Position numbers and translations under genes: made by a program | The notes under the pieces: model-generated | The model's input: only the letters and a program-made list of their open reading frames with translations | Told to the model about the DNA's origin: nothing | Databases searched by the model: none | NCBI RefSeq assembly: GCF_025809055.1 | Contig: NZ_CP075529.1 | Location: 1,550,001 to 1,614,000 of the forward strand | Reading direction: 5' to 3' | Source of the DNA: Devosia sp. | GTDB taxonomy: Bacteria > Pseudomonadota > Alphaproteobacteria > Rhizobiales > Devosiaceae | Length of the DNA: 64,000 bases | Shown: piece by piece, positions 42,210-50,212 of the stretch | Numbering within the stretch: position 1 is the stretch's first letter | Layout: each line of letters starts with the position of its first letter

Positions 42210-42326
42210 CTATTCGGCCATGATCACAGCCGCCCGCTCGCTCCGCGGCACCTCCGCGAAAGAGGCAGCAAGGGCCAGAAAACTCAGCGAAAGCGCAAAC
42301 AGCGCCGTAGTGAAAATCTGTGACAT
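42210..42326 (-). CDS. Small membrane or secreted peptide (38 residues)
   Basis: Reads MSQIFTTALFALSLS..., one hydrophobic stretch of about 20 residues followed by EVPRSERAAVIMAE and a TAG. GGGGGAT lies at good spacing before the ATG. It could be a single-span membrane peptide or the product of a very short signal sequence. It converges with the deaminase gene. No homologue recognised. Confidence 0.45.
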   Translation of the reverse strand: MSQIFTTALFALSLSFLALAASFAEVPRSERAAVIMAE

Positions 42327-42525
42327 CGGAATCCCCCGATTGAATGACGCGCGGCCGATCTCTGTCAGCTCGCCATCCTTCTAATCCGGTCAGTTTGAAC
42401 CCCGTGCGAATGCGCCGTTAAGATTTCGTTCATGTCCCGCTCAGCGCATGGCAGGCATGTGGGCAGAACCTTTTGGCTGCGGCTGCGTTGAAATCCCTAT
42501 CCATCAATGCAACCAAGGAGCAGCC

Positions 42526-43320
42526 ATGTCCGATCTGCTTGCTCATTCCGATGGCGCGGCGCCCCTGCTCGCCATCTTCACCGATTTCGACGGCACGCTT
42601 GTCGAGATCGCTGAGACCCCCGACGCCGTCGAGGTATCCTCCGCTCTCACCGATCAGCTCGATCGCGCGCTGGTCGATTTCGACCACGCCTTTGCCGTTC
42701 TGACCGGGCGCGAAATCGCCGATATCGACCGGTTTCTGGCGCCCTTGAACCTGCCGATTGCCGGCGCGCACGGTGCCGAACGCCGCCGCGCCGATGGCTC
42801 CATGGACCTGCCTGACGCAACGGTTGTCGAAAGCGCCAGGGATATCGCTGCCGCGCTCGAGCCGCTGGTGCAGTCGCATCCCGAGCTGTTGGTCGAGCCA
42901 AAACAGGCCGCCGTCGCGCTGCATTTCCGCCAGGCGCCCGATCTCGAAGGCGTCTGTCACCTGGCCGTGCAGGAAGCGGTGCTCCACCACGCCGATTTCA
43001 CCCTGGTACCCGGCAAGATGGTGATCGAAGCCCGCCCGGCGGCCTTCGACAAGGGCGCTGCCCTCAAGGCCTTCATGCAGGAAGAACCCTTTGCCGGCCG
43101 CACGCCTATCTTCATCGGCGACGATCGCACCGATGAAGACGCCTTCCGCGCCGCCCAGGAACTGGGTGGCATGGGCATCAAGCTCGGGCCGGGCGAAACC
43201 AGTGCCCGCATGCGCATCGCCGATGTCAGCTCCGTCCATGCCCTGCTGCGCGGATTGGGCGACATGGCCACCCGCCAGCGCCCGGCAGAGCCGATCCTGG
43301 CCGATACGGTGGCACACTAA
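42526..43320 (+). CDS. otsB: Trehalose-6-phosphate phosphatase
   Basis: 264-residue HAD phosphatase removing phosphate from trehalose 6-phosphate. Seen: the nucleophile motif DFDGTLVEI (about 23-31), VLTGR, GAHGAERR, KGAALKAFM and the C-terminal GDDRTDEDAF. ATG 42526 follows AAGGAG; the longer frame to 42448 has no site. It precedes otsA by about 75 bp with an intergenic palindrome between them. Confidence 0.94.
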   Translation: MSDLLAHSDGAAPLLAIFTDFDGTLVEIAETPDAVEVSSALTDQLDRALVDFDHAFAVLTGREIADIDRFLAPLNLPIAGAHGAERRRADGSMDLPDATVVESARDIAAALEPLVQSHPELLVEPKQAAVALHFRQAPDLEGVCHLAVQEAVLHHADFTLVPGKMVIEARPAAFDKGAALKAFMQEEPFAGRTPIFIGDDRTDEDAFRAAQELGGMGIKLGPGETSARMRIADVSSVHALLRGLGDMATRQRPAEPILADTVAH

Positions 43321-43324
43321 GCGC

Positions 43325-43362
43325 CTGGCGGAAAAGTGGACCCCGCTTTTCCGCCCGGAACA
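43325..43362. repeat. Palindromic unit between otsB and otsA
   Basis: GCGGAAAAGTGG and CCGCTTTTCCGC form an almost perfect 12-bp inverted repeat around a 3-base centre. A relative (AAGAAAAGTGG...CCACTTTTCT) occurs at 56765-56790. It lies within the ots operon and may be an mRNA processing or stability hairpin. Confidence 0.6.
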
Positions 43363-43397
43363 GCCGCCGCAAGATTGATCGAAGGAGAACGAACCAG

Positions 43398-44813
43398 ATG
43401 AGCCGCATTGTCATTGTATCGAACCGCACCCCCGGCAAGGGCCCCGCAGCAGGCGGGCTGGCCGTGGCCCTGCGCAAGGTACTGGCCGATCGCGAGGGCT
43501 TCTGGTTCGGCTGGTCGGGCAAGCTGACCGATCAGCCCTCCACCGAGGCGCGGATCGAAGACATTGATGGCCTGGAGGTCGCCCAGATCGACCTCACCCG
43601 CGACGATCACCACGCCTACTATGCCGGTTTCTCCAATTCGATCCTGTGGCCCAGCTTTCACTTGCGGCTCGATCTCGCCACCATCGAAAGCCACTGGTAC
43701 GAAGGCTATCGCCGCGTCAATGCACAGTTCGCCAAGGCCCTCGCGCCGCTGCTCAAGCCCGACGACATTGTCTGGGTGCACGATTATCACCTGATCCCCT
43801 TGGCACGCGAACTGCGCAATCTTGGCGCGAAAAACCGCATCGGCTTTTACCTCCACATTCCCTTCCCCACCGCCGATGCGCTCTACGCCATCCCGCACCA
43901 CGAGGAACTCATGCGCGACCTGTCGCGCTATGACCTGGTTGGCTTCCAGGCCCGCCGCGACGTGGCGGCCTTCACCGAGTTTGCCGAGCACCAGGCGCCC
44001 TCGACCTTTGGTGGCCACAAGGCCAAGGCCATCGATTTCTCGGGCACCGCCGTCGAGGCCTTCCCCATCGGGTCGGACCCGGAGGCCTTTGCAAAGCTGT
44101 CGGTCAGCCCGGCCGCAACCAAGATGATCCATCGCATGCATCGTGCCCTGGGCGATCAGAGGCTCGTGCTCGGCGTCGACCGGCTCGACTATTCCAAGGG
44201 CCTGCCGCAGCGCGTTGAAGCCTATGAAAAGTTGTTGGCCAACAATTCCCGGCTGCGCAGGCAGGTGCACATGCTGCAGGTCGCCCCGCCCTCGCGCGAT
44301 ACGATCAAGGAATATCAGGAGACCAGCGACACGCTCGACGCCATTTGCGGGCGCGTCATGGGCCAGTTCGCCGAGCCGGACTGGCAGCCGCTGACCTATG
44401 TGAAACGCGCCTATGGACAGCCCAGCCTTGCCGGCCTCTACCGGCTCGCCCGTGTCTGCCTCGTCACACCCCTGCGCGATGGCATGAACCTGGTGGCGCA
44501 CGAATTTATCGGCGCGCAGGATCCGGAAGATCCCGGCGTCCTGATCCTGTCGCGTTTTGCCGGCGCCGCCGAGATTTTCCCCGAGGCCCTGCTGGTCAAC
44601 CCGTTCGACACCGATGAGACGGCCGAGGCCCTGCGCATCGCGCTGGACATGCCACTCGATGAGCGCCGCGACCGCTGGCGCGCCCTGATGGACGCCGCCA
44701 TGGCCCATAATGTCGACGATTGGGCCGTGGAGTTTCTCGATGGCCTGGCCCCGGACGCCATGGCCGAAACCAGGCCCAGCCGCGACATGCTCTATCTCGC
44801 CTCGGTCGCCTAG
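43398..44813 (+). CDS. otsA: Trehalose-6-phosphate synthase
   Basis: 471-residue GT20 glycosyltransferase joining UDP-glucose and glucose 6-phosphate. Family motifs: NRTPGKGPAAGGLAVAL (donor loop), WPSFH, WVHDYHLIPLA, FYLHIPFPT, VDRLDYSKGLPQR, and TPLRDGMNLVAHEF near the C-terminus. With otsB it makes trehalose for osmotic or desiccation protection, while the thu operon at the right end imports and oxidises trehalose. Confidence 0.95.
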   Translation: MSRIVIVSNRTPGKGPAAGGLAVALRKVLADREGFWFGWSGKLTDQPSTEARIEDIDGLEVAQIDLTRDDHHAYYAGFSNSILWPSFHLRLDLATIESHWYEGYRRVNAQFAKALAPLLKPDDIVWVHDYHLIPLARELRNLGAKNRIGFYLHIPFPTADALYAIPHHEELMRDLSRYDLVGFQARRDVAAFTEFAEHQAPSTFGGHKAKAIDFSGTAVEAFPIGSDPEAFAKLSVSPAATKMIHRMHRALGDQRLVLGVDRLDYSKGLPQRVEAYEKLLANNSRLRRQVHMLQVAPPSRDTIKEYQETSDTLDAICGRVMGQFAEPDWQPLTYVKRAYGQPSLAGLYRLARVCLVTPLRDGMNLVAHEFIGAQDPEDPGVLILSRFAGAAEIFPEALLVNPFDTDETAEALRIALDMPLDERRDRWRALMDAAMAHNVDDWAVEFLDGLAPDAMAETRPSRDMLYLASVA

Positions 44814-44849
44814 GATTGGCCCAACGGTGAGTTAATGCACCGCCCTTCT

Positions 44850-44925
44850 ATACCTCCCCCTGACCAGGGGGAGGTAGCGCCGCTAGGCCCGCAGGGCCGT
44901 AGCAAAGCTGGGTGGGGGTGGTTTC
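44850..44925. repeat. Intergenic repeat with perfect palindrome downstream of otsA
   Basis: CCTCCCCCTG-AC-CAGGGGGAGG is a perfect 10-bp inverted repeat (44853-44874), followed by the module 44875-44919 shared with 15130-15174. It lies between the convergent otsA and ketopantoate-reductase genes and may act as a bidirectional end. Confidence 0.75.
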
Positions 44926-44959
44926 AGCCCAGGTCAAAACAAGAGCAGACTTGGCGCGG

Positions 44960-45853
44960 CTACGTGCCCCTGACCCACGGGCTTGCCGACGCCGCCAGCA
45001 ATGTCACCAGCATGCGGTTGATCGGCGTGGGAATGCCGTGCTTTTCCCCCAGCCGCACGATGACGCCATTGCGCGCATCCACTTCCATGGGGTTTCCTGC
45101 CAGCCTGTCGGCATGAATAGACCCGCCAACCGCGCCTTCCGGCATGGACCGCAGGGTGTCGACGACCTTTTCCACCACGCTGTCCGGCACGTCTGCGCCC
45201 TCCGCCCGGCCGACCAGCGCGCATTCCTGCGCCAGGCCGCGCACCATGGCCTCGAGGTCCGCTGACCAGACCGGGCCTGTCGCTCGCAGGGTCAGCGAAG
45301 GAATGATCGAGCCGCAATTGCCGCAAAGCTTGACCCAGAGCTGGCTGAGGAAATCCTCATGCGTTGCCGCTTCGATCTCTGTATGGGCGAACAGGGCCAC
45401 GAAATCATCGCCATCGGACCCGGCCGGCACGGCAATAATGCCATGGCCGCTCTGGACGATCCGGCCGGGCGCCTTCCGCGTCGCCGGCAGGTTGATCATG
45501 ACCGGCAGGAGCCTGTCCGCTGGCACCAGATGTTCGAACAGCCTGACCTGTTCCACCCCGTTCTGCACGATGGCGACCCGGGTGCCCTCGCCCACCAGAA
45601 GGTCGAGCCAGGGCTTCGTATCGTCCGCAGAGTAGGTCTTGGTCGTGACCAGCACCCAGTCGACCACTTTCGCCTGGGCCGGGTCGGTCAGAACCTCGGG
45701 ATTGGCGCTGATCGTGCCCAGTTGCGTCTCGATGACCAGGTCGGTCAGCGGCGAGCGCGCGCAAACGGCAATCTCGAGCGCCTCGTTCTGCGCCAGCCAG
45801 GCCGCAACAGTGCCCCCGATCGCGCCCGGTCCGACAATGGCAATTCTGGTCAT
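44960..45853 (-). CDS. Ketopantoate reductase family protein (PanE/ApbA-like)
   Basis: 297 residues. N-terminal Rossmann loop IVGPGAIGG (about 5-13), VTTKTYSA with the conserved lysine region, QNGVEQ, and in the C-terminal helical domain QLWVKLCGNCGSI (catalytic lysine context) and NPMEVDARNGVIVRLGEKHGIPTPIN. The PanE family reduces 2-dehydropantoate to pantoate with NADPH; several paralogues act on other 2-oxo acids and no pantothenate gene is nearby, so the substrate is uncertain. The ATG at 45853 aligns best. Confidence 0.82.
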   Translation of the reverse strand: MTRIAIVGPGAIGGTVAAWLAQNEALEIAVCARSPLTDLVIETQLGTISANPEVLTDPAQAKVVDWVLVTTKTYSADDTKPWLDLLVGEGTRVAIVQNGVEQVRLFEHLVPADRLLPVMINLPATRKAPGRIVQSGHGIIAVPAGSDGDDFVALFAHTEIEAATHEDFLSQLWVKLCGNCGSIIPSLTLRATGPVWSADLEAMVRGLAQECALVGRAEGADVPDSVVEKVVDTLRSMPEGAVGGSIHADRLAGNPMEVDARNGVIVRLGEKHGIPTPINRMLVTLLAASASPWVRGT

Positions 45854-45992
45854 GGCATGTCCCGACAAACTGGTTCCAGCCGTCTCTATAGCGTCGAACG
45901 GGTGAACTGATCCACCGGTTCAATCGTCCCCCCCGCCCCCCGTGGAGAGGGCCAGGGTGAGGGGTGGAATCGCCTTGAAAGTGGCACGACCA

Positions 45993-46024
45993 AGAAAAAT
46001 GGGCGGCCCCAAGGCCGCCCATCT
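45993..46024 (-). terminator. Rho-independent terminator of the DEAD-box helicase gene
   Basis: On the minus strand GATGGGCGGCC-TTGG-GGCCGCCCAT followed by TTTTCTT, starting 17 bases after the helicase stop. A CTC-rich repeat fragment (CCGTGGAGAGGGCCAGGGTGAGGGG) lies just beyond at about 45940-45964. Confidence 0.9.
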
Positions 46025-46040
46025 TCACATCTGGTTCGTC

Positions 46041-47501
46041 TTACGCGCTTGCCGAATTGCGACGGGCGCGCCCGGCATCGCGCTGGCCCTTGGTCCAGCG
46101 TGGCTTGCCCGACTTGCCGCCGGGCTTGCCCATAACCTTGCCGGTCTCGCCATCGCGACGCACGACCTTGCCCGCGCCGGTATTGACCCGCTCGCCGTTG
46201 GCCGGCGCCGCCGACTTGGTCCGCTCGCCACCGGGACGCGGCGAGTTGAACTTGCGCTGGCTATTGGCCTTTGGATTGCGCGGCGTGCGCGCGCCACCCG
46301 GCGCACCGGCCGCATTGCGCGGCTGGCGCGGGGCCGGTGCCACTTCCACCAGGTTCACATCGCCGGACACCGGCAGCGTGCGCCGGATCAGGCGCTCGAC
46401 ATCGCGCAGCTTGCTCTTTTCGGTGCCGTCGCACAGCGTGATGGCGATGCCAGAGGCGCCATTGCGGCCGGTCCGGCCGATGCGGTGCACATAGTTCTCC
46501 GGATCGTCCGGCAGTTCATAATTCACCACATGGGTGATGCCCTGCACGTCGATGCCGCGCGCCGCGATATCGGTCGCGACCAGGATGCGCACCGAACCGC
46601 TGGCAAAACCCTTGAGCGCCGCCTGGCGGGCATTCTGGCTCTTGTTGCCGTGAATGGCGGCAGCCTCGTGCCCGTCGATGGCCAGGTTCTTGGCCACGCG
46701 GTCGGCGCCATGCTTGGTGCGCGAAAAGATGATGACGCGCTCCATGCCTTCCTTCTCGTCGGCGAGCAGGTCGTTGAGAACGCCGCGCTTGGCCTTGGAG
46801 CCGGACATGATCACGCGCTGGTCGATCTTGACCACGGTGGAGCCCTGCGGCGCCGCCTCGACCTTGATCGGTTCCTTGAGCAGTGTCTTGGCCAGGTCTT
46901 CGACTTCTGCGGCCATGGTTGCCGAGAACAGCATGGTCTGGCGCCGCAGGCCGATGGCCTTGGCGATCGCCCGTACCGGGGCGATAAAGCCCATGTCGAG
47001 CATCCGGTCGGCCTCGTCCAGAACCAGCCAGCGCGTTTCGTTGAGGCGGATCTTGTTGTCGTCCAACAGGTCTTTCAGGCGTCCGGGGGTGGCGACGACC
47101 ACGTCGACACCCTTGGCGATCTTCTGCACCTGGTGATAGCGCGACACCCCGCCCAGGACGAGCACGGTATCGAGCCTCATCTTGGACCCGGCGAACTTGC
47201 GCAGGTTTTCCTCGATCTGCACCGCCAGTTCACGCGTCGGCGCCAGGATCAGCGCGCGCGTCGTCATCGGCCGCGGGCGGCCGGTCAGGCCCATGATGCC
47301 GGCCAGGATCGGCAGGCCAAAGGCCGCCGTCTTGCCCGATCCGGTCTGGGCAATGCCCAGCATGTCCCGGCCTTCGAGCAGTTTCGGAATGGCCTGGTGC
47401 TGGATTTTCGTGGGCTCGGTGAAACCGCCCGCAGTCAGGCTGTCGGTGATCTGGGTCGGCAGACCGAGCGAAACAAAGTCGTTCAAATTCTTGTCTTTCA
47501 T
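46041..47501 (-). CDS. DEAD-box ATP-dependent RNA helicase (RhlE-like)
   Basis: 486 residues. All helicase motifs are present in order: the Q motif region (PTKIQHQAIP), AQTGSGKT, APTRELA, ATPGRL, DEAD, FSATM (SAT), IIFSRTK, ATDIAARGIDV and HRIGRTGR. The C-terminal ~100 residues are basic and rich in Gly, Pro, Arg and Asn, as in RhlE-type RNA-binding tails. Likely in ribosome assembly or RNA turnover, often cold-induced. ATG 47501 is chosen because the protein then begins directly with the family start. Confidence 0.93.
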   Translation of the reverse strand: MKDKNLNDFVSLGLPTQITDSLTAGGFTEPTKIQHQAIPKLLEGRDMLGIAQTGSGKTAAFGLPILAGIMGLTGRPRPMTTRALILAPTRELAVQIEENLRKFAGSKMRLDTVLVLGGVSRYHQVQKIAKGVDVVVATPGRLKDLLDDNKIRLNETRWLVLDEADRMLDMGFIAPVRAIAKAIGLRRQTMLFSATMAAEVEDLAKTLLKEPIKVEAAPQGSTVVKIDQRVIMSGSKAKRGVLNDLLADEKEGMERVIIFSRTKHGADRVAKNLAIDGHEAAAIHGNKSQNARQAALKGFASGSVRILVATDIAARGIDVQGITHVVNYELPDDPENYVHRIGRTGRNGASGIAITLCDGTEKSKLRDVERLIRRTLPVSGDVNLVEVAPAPRQPRNAAGAPGGARTPRNPKANSQRKFNSPRPGGERTKSAAPANGERVNTGAGKVVRRDGETGKVMGKPGGKSGKPRWTKGQRDAGRARRNSASA

Positions 47502-47964
47502 GGTGCGCGAAACCGCGCAGGCGCCCTGCCGCAAACACGACGAGCGCATCTTCAAATTGCAATCGGGCGATAGGGATATCGCGCGGGTGCTGGCTCAAAC
47601 CCGGACCGATTGCCACTTGGCGATCTGGGTATCCGGGCTGACTTCGCCGCTCACCGCATGAGTAAGAAGAGAAGTCCATCAGCGGTCATTCTGCCGCGAC
47701 GTGACGCTCATATGGGGGAGATGAGGGAAAAAGGCAAGCACGGGGAATGCAACCCTTCTCTGCACCGGCCTGTTCTTGGTGGCCTTCTCCCCTTGAGGGA
47801 GAAGAGCCTGCCCCCGGCTCGAACGGGGGTGCCCGAAGGGCGGATGAGGGGTGCCGCGCGGACCGCAAACCTAGAAGCTACTGGTTGGCGCAGCACCCCT
47901 CACCCGTCTCGGCCTTCGGCCGATCCACCCTCTCCCTCAAGGGGAGAGGGAGAAGCGCACCACA
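47502..47964. repeat. Helicase upstream region and CTC-rich repeat
   Basis: No gene seen in 463 bp. 47502 to about 47700 should hold the minus-strand helicase promoter and leader; no cold-shock element was recognised. About 47769-47955 is another CTC-rich element, with CTTCTCCCCTTGAGGGAGAAG, a second CCC...GGG part and CTCTCCCTCAAGGGGAGAGGG, at the 3' end of the YedY-like gene. Confidence 0.6.
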
Positions 47965-48756
47965 TCAAATCCCGCCATACCAGTCATAGCCGGCGTCTTC
48001 CCAATACCCCCCCTTACCCTGGCCGAAGGGCGACAGGTCATCCACCAGTTCGATCGTGTGGAGATATTTGGGCTGCTTGTAGCCCAGCGCCCGTTCGACC
48101 CGCAGGCGGACCGGCGCCCCGTTACTGACCGGCAGGGTCTGATCGTTGAGCCCATAGGCAAGGATCGTCTGCGGGTGATAGGCATCCACGAGGTCCGAGC
48201 TGGTATAATAGAGAATGTCGCCGCTCAGCGTCCGCTGGATATTGTCGTAACAGTGATAGACCGCAAAGCGCGCGCCCGGCTTGACGCCGGCCTGGTCCAG
48301 CACGGGCCCAAGCGCAGTTCCGGTCCACTTGGCGATGCAGCTCCACCCTTCCACGCAATCGTGGCGGGTAATCTGCGTGCGGCTGGGCATATTGCGCAGT
48401 TCGGCCAGCGAGAAGCTGACTTCGCGCTCCACCATGCCCTTGATGGTCAGGCGATAGGGTTCAAAATTCATGCCGCGCAGGAACATGTATTCCGGCGTCG
48501 TCGGTTCGGTCGAGCCATTGGGCTTCATGCCCTGGCGGATTTCGCTCTCGGCATATTCGCGCGCCAGCACCTGGTCGCCGATCAGCGCGCGCTGCGCCTG
48601 ATAGGTGAGCACATTGGCCTGTTCCATCGCATTGCGGATCGGATTGTCCCGCTGCCCGAGGAAATCGAAGGGCGAGCAACCCGACACCGCCAGACCAGAA
48701 CCCACGGCAGCCGACCCGAGCAGGAAACGACGACGATTGACGATCAGCTTGCTCAT
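47965..48756 (-). CDS. yedY1: YedY/MsrP-type periplasmic molybdoenzyme
   Basis: 263 residues. Twin-arginine signal RRRFLLGSAAVGSG (7-27), so exported folded with its cofactor. The sulfite-oxidase-fold domain has the molybdenum-ligand cysteine in RHDCVEGWSCIAKW (Cys134, with a second Cys140) and SNGAPVRLRVERALGYKQPKY near the C-terminus. YedY/MsrP reduces methionine sulfoxide in periplasmic proteins. Its start overlaps the end of the cytochrome b gene by 4 bp, and the methionine-rich protein lies upstream in the same run. Named after the Azospira suillum yedY1 analogue; orthology inferred from locus structure. Confidence 0.82.
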   Translation of the reverse strand: MSKLIVNRRRFLLGSAAVGSGLAVSGCSPFDFLGQRDNPIRNAMEQANVLTYQAQRALIGDQVLAREYAESEIRQGMKPNGSTEPTTPEYMFLRGMNFEPYRLTIKGMVEREVSFSLAELRNMPSRTQITRHDCVEGWSCIAKWTGTALGPVLDQAGVKPGARFAVYHCYDNIQRTLSGDILYYTSSDLVDAYHPQTILAYGLNDQTLPVSNGAPVRLRVERALGYKQPKYLHTIELVDDLSPFGQGKGGYWEDAGYDWYGGI

Positions 48757-49601
48757 GGCTTGTCGCCCTCCTGAGCTTCAGTGCCCGGGCTGGTGCGATA
48801 CCAGCCGGTGATCATGGATCGCAATTCGTTCAGCGGTCCGGCCAGCAGCACCATGATGATGTGGACCACGAAGAACAGCACCAAAAGCACCATGACCACG
48901 AAATGGATGGTCCGCGCCGTCTGCCGCCCGCCGAAGACATCGAGCAGCCACGGCCAGGCCGCGTCCATGCCGGGGCTCATGGTCAGCCCGGTGAGGATGA
49001 TCAGCGGAAATAGGATGAAGAACACCACGAAATAGCTGAGCTTCTGCAGCGGCGAATAGACCCGGCCATGGTGAAAGCGAAAGCGCGCATGGTCGACGAT
49101 ATCGCCGGGCAATCCGCGCACATCCTGACCCTTGGGCACGATATCGCGCCGCAGGTGCCCATTGATGAAGCTGGCCAGGAACCACACGAACAGCGCCCCG
49201 ACGAATATCCAGCCAAAGAAGAAATGCACCACGCGCCCCGATGCCAGGTCGCGGAAGGAGGGGATGGTCACAGCGCCGGGAAAGGCCGTGTAGGTCGGGC
49301 TCGCTTCCGGGCCGCTCATGCCGAGCACGCCGGTCGTATCGAACGTGTTGCCGAACACCGTGGTGCGGCCGCGCGGTCCCTCAGGCGTGTTCACCGCACC
49401 GATGCGCAGCACCGCATTGTCGAACTCGAAGCCTGATTGCTGCCCCACATAGAGCGCCGGATGCGCGTTGAAAATCTGCAATCCCGACAGCAGCAGGAAG
49501 AACAGGCAGATCGCCCAGGTCCAGTGCGTCACGCGCGTCCAGATCGACTGGCGGTAGATCAACGGGCCCTTCTTGGAAGGCAGTCCCTCTTGTGTGCTCA
49601 T
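48753..49601 (-). CDS. yedZ1: Cytochrome b (b561-type) partner of the YedY-like enzyme
   Basis: 282 residues with four or more membrane helices: THWTWAICLFFLLLSGLQIFNAHP, HFFFGWIFVGALFVWFLASFINGH, FVVFFILFPLIILTGLTMSPGM and FVVMVLLVLFFVVHIIMVLLAG. Histidines in helices 1, 2 and 4 could ligate two haems. It is not the YedZ/MsrQ sequence type but a b561/formate-dehydrogenase-gamma-like one, as reported for yedZ1-type loci. It would pass quinol electrons to the molybdoenzyme. Confidence 0.82.
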   Translation of the reverse strand: MSTQEGLPSKKGPLIYRQSIWTRVTHWTWAICLFFLLLSGLQIFNAHPALYVGQQSGFEFDNAVLRIGAVNTPEGPRGRTTVFGNTFDTTGVLGMSGPEASPTYTAFPGAVTIPSFRDLASGRVVHFFFGWIFVGALFVWFLASFINGHLRRDIVPKGQDVRGLPGDIVDHARFRFHHGRVYSPLQKLSYFVVFFILFPLIILTGLTMSPGMDAAWPWLLDVFGGRQTARTIHFVVMVLLVLFFVVHIIMVLLAGPLNELRSMITGWYRTSPGTEAQEGDKP

Positions 49602-49622
49602 GATTTTCCCCCGGCATCGGAT

Positions 49623-49667
49623 CGACCATCTGCCCCTAACTACGGTAGCGCATCGGGCAGATGGTCG
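49623..49667. promoter_or_regulatory. Perfect 13-bp inverted repeat between methionine-rich gene and cytochrome b gene
   Basis: CGACCATCTGCCC (49623-49635) and GGGCAGATGGTCG (49655-49667) with a 19-base loop, wholly inside the 80-bp gap between the two genes. No T-run follows on the minus strand. As an RNA hairpin it could stabilise the upstream message or partly terminate, making much more methionine-rich protein than cytochrome and YedY. Confidence 0.65.
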
Positions 49668-49681
49668 CCATCACGCTGATT

Positions 49682-50053
49682 TTACTGTTTGGGGGCCATG
49701 GCATCGCCGCCCATCGCATCGCCACCCATCGCATCCCCGCCCATCGCATCCCCGCCCATCGCATCGCCGCCCATGGCGTCGTGCCCGTTATGAACGTCAT
49801 GGCAGGCCTGGGCGGCAACTTCGGCAACCGCCGGGAAGGTGATCGCCGCGGCCTGTTCGAGGCAGAGGGTCAGTTCGTCATCGCTCATCATCGGCGCCAT
49901 GGCATCCATCGCCATGGAGTCGGTCGCCATCGAATCCGTTTCCATGGCATCGCCGCCCATTGCGTCGGTGGCCATGGCATCCTGGGCCTGCACCCCGGTC
50001 GCAAAGGCGAGAGCCAGGGCAGTGGCGGCGGACAGCACGAAAATCTTGGACAT
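49682..50053 (-). CDS. mrpX: Secreted methionine-rich repeat protein (MrpX-like, MxxDx repeats)
   Basis: 123 residues. Signal peptide of 23 residues (IFVLSAATALALAFATGVQA). The mature 100 residues contain 15 methionines, mostly in a five-residue rhythm: DAM/DSM repeats near the N-terminus (DAMATDAMGGDAMETDSM) and five DAMGG units at the C-terminus. A central non-repeat part has two cysteines (TLCLEQ, QACHD). Such proteins are oxidised in place of others and reduced by YedY; MrpX of Azospira suillum is the described case. SigF-type promoter upstream. Metal binding is an alternative role. Confidence 0.8.
   Translation of the reverse strand: MSKIFVLSAATALALAFATGVQAQDAMATDAMGGDAMETDSMATDSMAMDAMAPMMSDDELTLCLEQAAAITFPAVAEVAAQACHDVHNGHDAMGGDAMGGDAMGGDAMGGDAMGGDAMAPKQ
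49697..49780. repeat. 15-bp tandem repeat inside the methionine-rich gene
   Basis: Five consecutive 15-bp units (plus-strand form CATCGCATCGCCGCC, one to two substitutions between copies) plus a partial sixth, encoding DAMGG on the minus strand. The near identity of the units indicates recent expansion, so copy number may vary between strains. Confidence 0.9.
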
Positions 50054-50103
50054 GGAAGTCTCCCTGTTTCGACCGCCACCCATGCGGCGGTTCGTGCCAG
50101 GCC

Positions 50104-50130
50104 ATTCGCCGTGACCTTGCCGCGGGTTAC
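50104..50130 (-). promoter_or_regulatory. SigF-type promoter of the methionine-rich protein gene
   Basis: On the minus strand GTAACC (50130-50125), 16 bases, CGAAT (50108-50104). This is the consensus reported for Caulobacter SigF. Transcription would begin near 50097, giving a ~44-nt leader with GGGAG before the ATG at 50053. Confidence 0.8.
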
Positions 50131-50176
50131 CTGGTCACGCAGCCGTGATCATGGCTCGCTTTTTTGTCGCTGGTGT

Positions 50177-50203
50177 GTAACCTCCACCGGCCATCGGGCG
50201 AAT
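50177..50203 (+). promoter_or_regulatory. SigF-type promoter of the sigma factor gene (autoregulation)
   Basis: GTAACC (50177-50182), 16 bases, CGAAT (50199-50203), identical in both boxes and spacing to the divergent promoter 47 bp away. Transcription would start near 50210, only about 3 bases before the annotated ATG, which bears on where translation really starts. Confidence 0.8.
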
Positions 50204-50212
50204 GGAGACACA

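Noticed and set aside
43331..43340. Third copy of the GGTCCACTTT purine-promoter motif (between otsB and otsA)
   Set aside because: It lies within a palindromic unit (GCGGAAAAG...CTTTTCCGC) with a relative at 56765, so the match is likely due to that repeat and lacks the ACCAA half.
49697..49780. Possible CRISPR-like array (regular short repeats)
   Set aside because: Units are 15 bp, contiguous without spacers, in frame, and encode DAMGG in a secreted protein.
49661..50212. Plus-strand open frame with an AAHRIATHRIPAHR-type repeat ahead of the sigma factor
   Set aside because: It is the antisense reading of the DAMGG/DSM repeats of the methionine-rich gene. The sigma factor starts at 50213 or 50234, behind its own promoter.
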